DNA of 54,640 nt from NCBI GenBank assembly GCA_041725895.1, contig JBGRQA010000037.1, positions 1 through 54,640 of the forward strand, read 5' to 3'. Shown in pieces: positions 16,148 to 26,100 of the stretch (the stretch's first letter is position 1; each line of letters starts with the position of its first letter). This stretch comes from JBGRQA01 sp041725895 (GTDB lineage: Bacteria; Bacteroidota; Bacteroidia; Bacteroidales; Marinifilaceae). The notes beneath the pieces were generated by a model. It was given only the letters and a program-made list of their open reading frames with translations. It ran no database searches and had not been told where the DNA came from. A program made the translations under genes and the position numbers.

Positions 16148-19100
16148 TTAAAACAAACTCCCCTGCTCCTTACTCTCTTTCCCCTTCTTCCCTACAGCCT
16201 TCTTCTTGCCACCTTTCTTTTTATCATGCAAACCTTCTGCCACCTCCTCGGCGTAGCGCTGGTGGTTTAAAAGAAGTAAGCGCTTCAATATCTCTTTGCG
16301 TGCCTCAGGATGGATGGTAAAGCGTACACGGTCGTTTTCGGGGAGGTAATCCACTTCGTAGAAATCGTGGTGCAAATCAATGGCTGGCCAGGTACCCTCT
16401 ACCTTAACGCCAATTTGCCCCTCCTCCAGTGAGTGCAATGCAGGACTCTCTTCATGCCAACCATAAGCTTCCAGTACGGCATTATCCATCTCCACATGTA
16501 AGCGACGTAGCTCTTCAATGCCGGCCACTGCTTCTTCCCAACTGCATGCTCCCTCTGTTTTATTCAGATGGTTCCAAAGGTTCCAAACCTCCTTCCCAAA
16601 TTGCTTTTCGATTTCTTTTTTGCTTAGACTTGATAACACTATATTATCAATGCCTTTATGGATTTCTTTGGCATGAAAAGCGTTGTAAGTTTTAGTGAGC
16701 CCTAACTGAATGCTTTGCATAAAATTTCGGCGGTATGAGTAATATCTTGCGCCAATTTGCTCCATGACCTTAGTTTCTTTATTTGGGAATGGAAAATTTT
16801 CAAAAGCGTCAGATGGACTATATCGTCTATCTCCTTTCATGGAAGAAGAATAAGTCCAAGCCCAATGTTCATTAAAACAGGATTGTAATATTAAAAAACA
16901 TGAATATGAATCATATGCAAAAGTAATTGTTACATCAGAGAATACTTGATTTACACTTAACAGTGCAAATGCATGAGTTTTAGTAATACGGGCATGAATT
17001 AACACCCTTTCAAACTCCGATATTGTTAAGTAAAGATTCTTTGCATCTGCTCCAAATTGCCACCAAAATTTTTTCCTTTTTTTATTTATAGAATTTTTTT
17101 CAGAATCCAATTTAGACCTTTCAGGCTTCACCAACCGTTCCACTATCTCCAGACATTCAGGATAATCAGCCGCCACCTCATCTTCATAGTATGGTGGAGC
17201 TATTTCAATGGCACGTTCTTTATCAATCTTATCTTCAATATCTTCCTGCAAATCAACATCCAACTCATTCCATTCTTCCTGGGTGTATCTTCTTAATGGT
17301 CTATCTTTAAAATTAATTACCCAACGGGTAGCAGTTTGATTAACCTGATTGTTCAAATCTACCCCATTCAAATAAGGGTAAAGTACTTCTTTGTATTTCG
17401 GATTCTTTTCAATAAGAACTTTAACCTCTTCATTGGTCAAAATAAAACCTTTCCCCAAAACAATGCTCCCCTGAAAACTTTTGTTTTCATTAGCTTTCAA
17501 ACTATAAGGATCTCCCAGAGGGATACTATCATCCAGATAGGAGGTAATTTGGACAACCTCTTTTTGATCTAAAACTTTTTTTCCATTCCATTCGCCCTTA
17601 AATATGGTTACCAGTGATACTTCAACTGCTGCCAAACCTGGCCATTTCATAGAGCGTACACCATGATTAATGGTTCCACCATTTTGATTGATAACTGCTA
17701 AACCACCCTCACGGGCACCCCCTTGTGCTATAGTATTAGTTGAGATTAATGATTGAAAACCATTTTCTTTTAAAATTGAATAGATTCTTCTAAAGAAATA
17801 GGTAACCAAATCCACACTACCAATAGGAGCATATTGAAACCGAACAAACTCAGCAAAAGGATTACCAAATGTACCTGTCAACTTTTGTCCTCCCAAAAAA
17901 GGAGGATTTCCCAAAATACAATCAAACCCACTATTTTTCTGAGCAAAAACTTCCGGAAACTCTATAAACCAATGAAAGAAACGCTTTCGTTCGGACAAAG
18001 CATGATATTTTCCAATTACATTACCAGCAGGAATTAGTTTACCTGCTAGAATTTCACGGTAGTCATTTTCCAGCACCAATAAATTTTCGAACTCTTCTGT
18101 TTTTGGTGAGAAGAAGGCCCCCACAATATAGTCTGCATATTGTTTTAGTTTGGAAAAGGCACCATCCCTACGCAGCTGGTGGTATTTTTGTTCCTTTTTG
18201 GAGATCTCTTCCGGGCTGTTTTCTGGCATCTGATTTACACGTGCCATTTGATCCAACAGCTGCTGAAAAGAATGGTTGAATTTAGCATTGAAGGATAGCT
18301 TGTACTGACCGCTTTCGCTGTCCTTTCGGTATTTAGTATTTGCTTTTTTCAATTTGGAAACAACATCTTTGTCATCGCCTGGCAACTTTTTGAAAGCCTC
18401 ATTGGGGATACCCTTCAACAATTCCTCCTTGTGTGATAATCCCACAATGGCATTTCCGCATTTGATGTGGTGATCCAGAAAATTCAAAGGTTCTCCTGGG
18501 TTATGTGCTTCCAGCCAGAGCGCAACTTTACACAACTCCACTGCCAAGGGGTTTAAATCAACCCCATAGATACAGTTCTTAATCACATCTCGGATGCCCA
18601 CACGGAAAGCTTCTGGAGAGGGTTGTTCCTCACCTGTGCGTACCCTTGCAAGTTCTGTTGCAATTCGACGTGCGGCGTTCAATAAAATATGCCCTGACCC
18701 ACAAGCCACATCACATACTCTTATGGAAAGCAGAGCCTCTTCTTGCATCCCAACCATCTGCTGTAAAAAGGTGCCTTCTTGTTGAGATGCATATTTTTCA
18801 GGATGAGCCAAACGTTCTTGAATAATATGATCCAGTGAATGTTTGATCAATGGACGCACCAGCTCTTCTGGAGTATAATGAGATCCGGTGTCTGAACGAT
18901 CAGAACCTCCTACAAATGAAAATACAGGAATGCCATTTACATCAGTAATCTTTGGTTTCAATTCAAGTAAGCCCTCGTAAACCGAACCAAACTCCTCCAC
19001 ATCCAAATCACCATAATTCACACGCACTTTTTGTTTGTTCTTGTTCTCAAACATGGTGAGCATGCCAATAACGGATAACATGGCTTTGTTGTCCAATTTC

Positions 19101-20248
19101 AGGTTGGGCAACATCCCAAGGGCATCCGGGCTAAAAATACCAGAACCTAAGGGGTGGATACCCAATTTGCCTCCAAACTGCTCATCCTCGAAGATTCGGA
19201 AGGTCGTTTTCAAACTCTCCCACAAATCATATTTCTGACCGTTTATGAACTGGTATTTGAAAGCCAATTTACGCAAACGGTTTAAAGAGTAATAGTCATA
19301 ATATATTTTCCGTTTGCGTTGTATATCTGCATCTTTGGCACGAGGATAAACCAACTGCCGCTCTTCGGTAACAATGATAAAAAGAATTCGGTAAACCAAT
19401 CGGAGTAATTGATGATAGTAGATATCCGCTTCTAGCTTTTGAGTTAGAAGTTGCTCCCGCAATTCCCCATTGGATTCAAATTTGATAAATCCATTAGCAA
19501 GAGTGTCAAGTGAAATTTTTACAGCCTTGCTTAAATCATCCCTAATTCGAGTTCCCGAAGCCAAGGATTCCTGATGGTAGTACTCAATAAAAGAGCTTTC
19601 GCCATCATCCATCTTCTGTGGCATACGTGTAGCATGCAACAAACGGAACAGAATGGCAAAATCGGCGTACAGCTCTTCCTCCATCATCTTCTCCAAATCG
19701 AACTCCAGATAGGAAAGGCGAACCAAACGGGTGGCATCACGCAAAAGACGTAAAAATCGCCCATTGGTAACTAAAGAATATAGATGTTCCGTATTGTTGA
19801 TGTACTCTTGAGCCAATGCATGCGGCGATCGCCTTCCTCCATTCTCCGAGATTTTATCCAATTTTTCATTGATCCCAACTATATGAACGGGAAACCGTTC
19901 CAAATTGATAGCTCGGTGGCTGATGGGATAAGATTTCTCATTCACCACCTCTACGGTTGCCGTATGGATTTCATAGCCCAATTCTCTCAAAAGTGGAACA
20001 ATCCAACTGGATTGAGTTTCTGAAACCCCAGCTTCATACTCCTCCAACAATTCATACCGCATCTGGAAAGCTTGCCAATGCGCTCTGGCGGCAGCCCATG
20101 CTACTCCAATCTCATCACGGATACTCACAGTTCTTTTCAGTCCAAAATCTGCTGGCCTTTGATGCCGATAGTCATCTTCGGTAGCCATTTTGTTCAGTAT
20201 CTCACTCGAGATAATGTTCCCTTGTATATTTATGCTTGAAAAACTCAT
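16148..20248 (-). CDS. drmMI: Adenine-specific DNA methyltransferase, PglX/DrmMI-like
   Basis: 1366 residues. The catalytic core has the N6-adenine set: motif I CDVACGSGHILLNAARRIA, followed by YGVDLNPLAVELCKVALWLE, and motif IV NPPF in FDCILGNPPFLGGQKL. The long N-terminal part and the C-terminal recognition-like region match the large Eco57I/PglX methyltransferases of BREX and class 1 DISARM. The tail is lysine/glycine-rich. It should methylate host DNA to mark self. Start is 3 nt from the end of the SNF2 helicase gene, so they are co-translated. I see no fused nuclease motif. DrmMI rather than PglX is favoured because its neighbour is DrmD-like and no PglZ, BrxC or BrxL is present. Confidence 0.85.
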   Translation of the reverse strand: MSFSSINIQGNIISSEILNKMATEDDYRHQRPADFGLKRTVSIRDEIGVAWAAARAHWQAFQMRYELLEEYEAGVSETQSSWIVPLLRELGYEIHTATVEVVNEKSYPISHRAINLERFPVHIVGINEKLDKISENGGRRSPHALAQEYINNTEHLYSLVTNGRFLRLLRDATRLVRLSYLEFDLEKMMEEELYADFAILFRLLHATRMPQKMDDGESSFIEYYHQESLASGTRIRDDLSKAVKISLDTLANGFIKFESNGELREQLLTQKLEADIYYHQLLRLVYRILFIIVTEERQLVYPRAKDADIQRKRKIYYDYYSLNRLRKLAFKYQFINGQKYDLWESLKTTFRIFEDEQFGGKLGIHPLGSGIFSPDALGMLPNLKLDNKAMLSVIGMLTMFENKNKQKVRVNYGDLDVEEFGSVYEGLLELKPKITDVNGIPVFSFVGGSDRSDTGSHYTPEELVRPLIKHSLDHIIQERLAHPEKYASQQEGTFLQQMVGMQEEALLSIRVCDVACGSGHILLNAARRIATELARVRTGEEQPSPEAFRVGIRDVIKNCIYGVDLNPLAVELCKVALWLEAHNPGEPLNFLDHHIKCGNAIVGLSHKEELLKGIPNEAFKKLPGDDKDVVSKLKKANTKYRKDSESGQYKLSFNAKFNHSFQQLLDQMARVNQMPENSPEEISKKEQKYHQLRRDGAFSKLKQYADYIVGAFFSPKTEEFENLLVLENDYREILAGKLIPAGNVIGKYHALSERKRFFHWFIEFPEVFAQKNSGFDCILGNPPFLGGQKLTGTFGNPFAEFVRFQYAPIGSVDLVTYFFRRIYSILKENGFQSLISTNTIAQGGAREGGLAVINQNGGTINHGVRSMKWPGLAAVEVSLVTIFKGEWNGKKVLDQKEVVQITSYLDDSIPLGDPYSLKANENKSFQGSIVLGKGFILTNEEVKVLIEKNPKYKEVLYPYLNGVDLNNQVNQTATRWVINFKDRPLRRYTQEEWNELDVDLQEDIEDKIDKERAIEIAPPYYEDEVAADYPECLEIVERLVKPERSKLDSEKNSINKKRKKFWWQFGADAKNLYLTISEFERVLIHARITKTHAFALLSVNQVFSDVTITFAYDSYSCFLILQSCFNEHWAWTYSSSMKGDRRYSPSDAFENFPFPNKETKVMEQIGARYYSYRRNFMQSIQLGLTKTYNAFHAKEIHKGIDNIVLSSLSKKEIEKQFGKEVWNLWNHLNKTEGACSWEEAVAGIEELRRLHVEMDNAVLEAYGWHEESPALHSLEEGQIGVKVEGTWPAIDLHHDFYEVDYLPENDRVRFTIHPEARKEILKRLLLLNHQRYAEEVAEGLHDKKKGGKKKAVGKKGKESKEQGSLF

Positions 20249-20250
20249 TT

Positions 20251-23100
20251 CTAGAATAATGATTTAGGTTTTGGAAGAAGAATATAAATACCCATTACGT
20301 CCGGAGGCAACACAGGATGAACTGCTTCGTAAGAACGTCCACCTACCAACTCTTTAAAACGACAGTGAGCTTTCACCAGGTTTTCCGCCCTATCCTCTGC
20401 AACTAAATTAAATTTGGGATTTAATTCATTAAAAACATTCAGCTCCTGCTCAAACAAAGCCTCTTGCCTTGGTAAAGCAATGTTTTGCACACTTTGTGCT
20501 CCCAGCAACAGCTTTTTGGCCTTAGAATATTCAATATCACTGGAATCTTCTCCACTGCCAGAATATCCCCACAGATACATCTCCTCCGAAATGACTTCAC
20601 GCTTGGCATTCACTTCACGAATTACATTTCGAACCCTGAATTGCACCAAAGTCGTTTTTGTTTCCACGGCCTCCGTTTGAATTACTGCTGCCCGAGCCAT
20701 AGGTTTGTACTTATCGATAGGCTCAAAAGCCAATCCCATCAACATATGGCAAAGCTGTTCAACAAAGCGATGGTTTCTTCCAATATATTGATACCCCTCA
20801 GGAGTGGGCGACTCAAAACTAATGTATGCCTTTTCACTCCCATTAAAACGAGCCTTTAGATGCTCTGGCAGGTTAAATGGATATAGGATATAGCCATCCT
20901 CATCCCTTTCCATTCTTGCTCCCAGATGAATCACAGCCATTTTCACAAATTCCTCAACGGTTTTTATATCACCAATGGCCTCATCCACTTCATTCAAATC
21001 CGTTTCTATATCCTCTTCCTTAATTCTTTCATGGGCGAATATACTACGGAGATTTTCAGCTTTCTTTCTGATCTGCTCCAACTCGTTTGTGAAAATACTA
21101 TCTGCTCTTTTGATTTCATCATTGCCCCCAAAATCCAATGACATTTGGGATGCTGTTTCTTGTACCAATTTAGGATCAATTAACACCTCTGTTAATACCG
21201 CATCCATAATGGATTTGTTTTCATCCCCAAGACTGATGGACACTCCTGTGGTTCTCTGAATATCTCGAACTTTACGAATCAAAACTTTCAATACGATGGA
21301 GTCGATGGGATTATCTTCTCCCCAAAGCAGATATGCCATCACTTTTTCAGCTTTCTGACCAAAACGATCCACACGCCCTTCACGTTGTTCCAAACGGTTG
21401 GGGTTCCATGGCAAATCGTAATGCAAAACAGCTGTAAATTGATCCTGGAGGTTAATCCCTTCACTCAAACAATCGGTAGCAATTAAAACTCTCTGCACAT
21501 CGGGAACTGCCATCTCATCAATCTGTTCTTTTCGCTGCTCATCAGCCAGTTCAGAAGTAATGGTTTTAACAATTACCTTTTTAGGCAAGGCTTCACGTAT
21601 CAACTCCCCAAGATATTTGGCTGTAGCTATGTAACGACAGAAGATAATCGGGTTGTATCCTTCCTTAAGCCATTTCTTAATGATATCAACGGCTTCTTTG
21701 GCTTTGCGGTCTTTCTCTTGGCCGTGCAAGTCTTTCAACAAATCGGTCAACTCATCCAATTGTTCCACTTCTCCTTTTGAAAATCCGGCTTGCTCCATCA
21801 ATTCAATTTCCGAAGCATCCGAGCTACTATCCAATCGATCAATTAAATTGCGGCCATTCATTTGATCTTCTGAAATGGCGGATAAACGCTTCTGCTTTCG
21901 GTTCTCCAACATTTCCAATCCAGCTGCAGGGCTAGACATTACTCCACGCAACAAAGCCAATGCAGTCCAGTAACGAAGCTTACCCCCTTTTTTGCTTTTA
22001 CCATCCAAGGTAATTCCCCTTGCAAAATGCAACATCTGGGTATAAAAGTTCATGTAAGCTGTAGAAAGGTAGTAACCCACTTCGCGAGTCTCCCTTTCAG
22101 GAAATGGAGTTTTATCTTTCCCCCATCTACGGATATTGTCACGCTTCCGCTGGATAAAATGGCGGGCAATCTTGGTTCTTTGGTTCTTCCTAACCCGATC
22201 GCTTCCTGAATTTAAATCCATGGCGGCAAACTCGGGCTTCAACAAACCCAAAAGGCTCTGAAATTCTTCATCCTTTCCACTGTGTGGTGTTGCCGTTAGC
22301 AAAAGCAGATGTTGATTTTTTCGGTTCGAAATATCATTCAACAAGTGGTATCGCTGCTGTTGGGCTGCAGAAGTACTTCCTTTGGGTTTGGCACAGGTAT
22401 GGGCCTCATCCACTATCACCATATCAGGACAATCATTAAGAAAAATTCCTCTACGTTTTTCTGCTTTCACATAATCAATGGATATCACCTGGAAAGGCAC
22501 ATGGTAGAATACACTCTGGTCATCGGGAAGTTTTCGATCCAATGAAGCTGCAGTACTGGAGCGGATGATTTCCGCCTCAATATCCAATTTGTCCTTCAAC
22601 TCCTTCTGCCATTGCTCACACAGATGTGGTAAGCAGATCACAGCAAAAGTTTTTACCTCACCACGCTCCATCATCTCTTTGAGAATCATCAAGGCTTCTA
22701 CAGTTTTACCAATACCAACATCGTCAGCAATCAACAAACGAACCACATCCTGCTTAAGCGCCATGACCAAAGGCACCATCTGATAGGATCTTGGTCGAAA
22801 TGACAGTTTCCCCATGCAACGAAAGGGACCACTGGCATTTCGAAAGGATAAACGCGTAGCATCAAATAACAATTTTGCTGTCTCAAAATCGTTAATATCC
22901 TTTACCGAGGGATTATCAATTTTTGCTTCCTCAGGCACATCTTCAGGAATTCGTAAAGGCTTATAAATGGCGGTAATTTCCTCATCTGATCCACCCAATG
23001 GCTTTACAATTAAAAGGTCTTTATCATCTGAAGGTAGAACAACCCATTCCCTTCCTCTCAAGGTAATCAGGTTGCCTGGTTTTATAATTGATTCGTTCAT
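20251..23100 (-). CDS. drmD: SNF2-family helicase, DrmD-like
   Basis: 949 residues. N-terminal strand-rich segment with RGREWVVLPS, then the SF2/SNF2 motor: motif I IADDVGIGKTVEALMIL (about 124-140), DEAH in VIVDEAHTCAKPKG, motif III LLLTATPHSG, and the second RecA lobe with VLIATDCLSEGINLQ and motif VI QREGRVDRFGQKAEKV. This organisation matches the DISARM helicase DrmD. SNF2 motors translocate on dsDNA and could scan or strip incoming unmodified DNA. It follows the giant helicase by 1 nt and precedes the methyltransferase by 2 nt, so these three genes form the operon core. Confidence 0.88.
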   Translation of the reverse strand: MNESIIKPGNLITLRGREWVVLPSDDKDLLIVKPLGGSDEEITAIYKPLRIPEDVPEEAKIDNPSVKDINDFETAKLLFDATRLSFRNASGPFRCMGKLSFRPRSYQMVPLVMALKQDVVRLLIADDVGIGKTVEALMILKEMMERGEVKTFAVICLPHLCEQWQKELKDKLDIEAEIIRSSTAASLDRKLPDDQSVFYHVPFQVISIDYVKAEKRRGIFLNDCPDMVIVDEAHTCAKPKGSTSAAQQQRYHLLNDISNRKNQHLLLLTATPHSGKDEEFQSLLGLLKPEFAAMDLNSGSDRVRKNQRTKIARHFIQRKRDNIRRWGKDKTPFPERETREVGYYLSTAYMNFYTQMLHFARGITLDGKSKKGGKLRYWTALALLRGVMSSPAAGLEMLENRKQKRLSAISEDQMNGRNLIDRLDSSSDASEIELMEQAGFSKGEVEQLDELTDLLKDLHGQEKDRKAKEAVDIIKKWLKEGYNPIIFCRYIATAKYLGELIREALPKKVIVKTITSELADEQRKEQIDEMAVPDVQRVLIATDCLSEGINLQDQFTAVLHYDLPWNPNRLEQREGRVDRFGQKAEKVMAYLLWGEDNPIDSIVLKVLIRKVRDIQRTTGVSISLGDENKSIMDAVLTEVLIDPKLVQETASQMSLDFGGNDEIKRADSIFTNELEQIRKKAENLRSIFAHERIKEEDIETDLNEVDEAIGDIKTVEEFVKMAVIHLGARMERDEDGYILYPFNLPEHLKARFNGSEKAYISFESPTPEGYQYIGRNHRFVEQLCHMLMGLAFEPIDKYKPMARAAVIQTEAVETKTTLVQFRVRNVIREVNAKREVISEEMYLWGYSGSGEDSSDIEYSKAKKLLLGAQSVQNIALPRQEALFEQELNVFNELNPKFNLVAEDRAENLVKAHCRFKELVGGRSYEAVHPVLPPDVMGIYILLPKPKSLF

Positions 23101-23101
23101 T

Positions 23102-26100
23102 TTATCTGATCTTTCTAAAAATGTCTTTTCTTCGCTCTACTAATTCCTTGATAGGCTCTTTATAATGCCATACAATTACATCATAGCCAGCATTAATTAG
23201 GGCTTGTCGCTTTTTTCTATCCTCTTCTGCAACATCCTTTCTGTCATGGACAGAGCCATCACAAAACACAATTGCATTTTCTTCTTTGTAAACAAAATCA
23301 GCACTGACATAATGTTCAGGTAGATTGTATTGAGCCACATCCGGCAAGCGAATACCATTTTGATATAAAAAATCGATAAATGGTTTTTCCGTAGCTGAAT
23401 TCAAATCATACTCATTCAATAATCTTTTGTGATGGCTTTCGTAGGAATCATCTTCGGTTCTTGTATTGTCAACATTACAATCCATCAGGTATTCAAGAGC
23501 ATTCTTTACACTTCTCCTGTCTATATCCAAATGGTGACGCTGATTGTAATAGGATAACAGATCCTGATAGGTAGCTTTGGGGCCATTGGGATCAAGGTCC
23601 TCATAAGTATCCGGATCAAACTTACAAATACGATAGGCTTCTGAAAATACCTCTTTCAATTTAAGCGTATCATTAGTTAATGATTTCAAAATACCTAAAC
23701 TACCTTCAGCAGCTTCATAAATTAATATATTAGGATTTTCATCCGCCCCCATTAACCAAGCACCAACTTCACTCTCCTCAATCTGAAATACCTTTTCAAT
23801 AGCTCGTTTTAATGCATAAACAAGAGTAATTACACCCTCTTTGTCAATATTCAACTGCTCAACAGGCTGAATGTACAAAACATCTGCAGTATCCGTTGTG
23901 AAAAGCTCCACCATATCAACAGGATCTGAAGCATCATTTTCTTCTTTCTCCTTCTGGCTTTTCCACTTCCCGCTTACACGCCCCAGGGCATAACCATCGT
24001 TCTCCTGCTGATGTCGCCATCCAACATTCAATTGAACCAATTGAGCTGCATTTGCATAGGTCAAATTCAATAATGCTTGATCACCAGCTTTTATAACTGT
24101 CTGAGTCGTATGCTCCATTCCCTGAGGAACCGAAAAATACTTCTCAATCTTATACCCAGTAGACATCCGTTCTTCTTCAGCACTCGAAATTCGCTCACGA
24201 GGTATAGCTTCACATTCTGCCTGCTCTATCAAATTTGTTTTTGTATCAACAACATCAGTCCCTTGCAATACCTGGTTGGTAATAGGGTCATGGTTGATTC
24301 CCCTTGCTTCTTCATCTAAAAAGATGTAACCAGTGCCTTTACAAATTTTTGCAAAACGCATCACATTGTTTGTGTCTGCCACATTCACCCTCATCCTGTT
24401 GATTCTATACTTGCTTCCGTTGTGATAAATCAGGTTTTGAGGGCCAAATTCCTTTAATGCGATAAAGCGGGGACGACTAATAAAATCACCCTCCTCTTTA
24501 TGACGATAGCCAACAAAGGTACGTATTGGCATACGAGTAAAATTGTAACCCGGCAAGAAACCTTCCGAAGCCAGATAACGAAACACATAAAACTCGGATT
24601 GTTGCCCTCCATTTCGAGTCATTTCATTAGTCAACAATTCCTTCTGTCTCAAGCCAATTGCATATTCTCTTTTGGCTTCCTTTTTGGCTGTTGCATCCTT
24701 TTTAGCAATAGGATCATTTAGCTTAATATGTGCACGTTGTACCAAATCTTCCGCATCTAGGTATAAACTTCTCCAGCGATCAAAACTACTATTAAAATCT
24801 TTATAGAATTCATTTGCCTTGCTTGTCAGCCATTCATCCGTAAACCAATTGGTATCACTTTTCAACTCGTGGTACAGATTCCCCAACAAATCTTTAAATC
24901 GAATTACATAGTCTGATCTAAAATTTTGCACCTGATCATTTATGTAATTTTCTGTTCGTTTAACAATGGGCAACAGTGGATGGATGGATTTATCTACCAC
25001 ATCAGTTATAGAGAATTTCAAGGAATCCAGATCCAAACGGGTTAACATAGAAGCCCTGAAATGAGTCGCAATCAATTCCTCATTTAACAAATCAATTCTA
25101 GGAGCAGCAACAGATCCTGCAACCATTTCTTCCGGTTTGCTAAAATAATTATTGTCGTGAGGTGACAGTTGAGTACAGTAAGTAAACACCAAAGCAGTTT
25201 GACCACTTCGGCCTGCTCGTCCACTTCGTTGTGCATAATTTGCAGGCCCTGGAGGTACATTCCTCATGTGAACAATATTCAATTCAGCAATATCAATTCC
25301 CAACTCCATGGTTGGAGAACAGTATAAGGCTGAAAGTTCACCCTTTCTGAATTTATCCTCTCTATCGATCCGTTGTGTGTTCGATTGCTGTCCAGTATGC
25401 TCCCGGCCAATAAATGGCTTTAGAAAAGCAGAAAAATCCTGTTGATAGAATCTCTTAAAATAGGTATTTGGTGTTGTGGTATCTTTATCAGGGACCCAAA
25501 AACGAACCTGATCACGCAATACAGTTTTTCCATCTCCCAAACACCATTCTATCGCATCCAACCTCAATCGGTAACCATCTGTTTCACCAGACTTTCCCCT
25601 AATATTTTTTCTAGACAAAAAGTGCCCACCAACCAGAACATTGCAAAGGGCTTGAATTAATTCGGTCAGGGCATCGGGCTTTTGGGGATCAAAACCTTTA
25701 CTTTTCAATACATGATTCAGATACTTACCAACATAACTTTTGGCACCTATACTGGCGGTATAAACATTTCTTCGAGTTTCTCCGATTGTTTCAGAGATTA
25801 AAAAGTAAGGAGTTTCGATCTTTTCGTCTTTATCCAAAGACCAAGGTTTATCATCATCCAAAGCATTTCGAAGACTACTCTCCAATTCATACTTTTCTGC
25901 TTCATCAAACAAAAAGTAATCTATTGCATAGGAAGTCCTGAAATAATTCAATACCTGAACAATAATTTTTTGGCGTTCCGCAGGTGTAAAGGCATTTATG
26001 TATTCAAGCTTCTCAAAAAAAGATTCTTGCTTACAGAACTCATCCAAACGATTGTAATTGATATTTAAAAGCGCAGATTGCTCCAGATTGGCTGCTGTAT

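Noticed and set aside
16148..20248. BREX system on the basis of a PglX-like methyltransferase
   Set aside because: No PglZ, BrxC, BrxL, BrxA or BrxB is present; the neighbours are a DrmD-like helicase and a DUF1998-type helicase.
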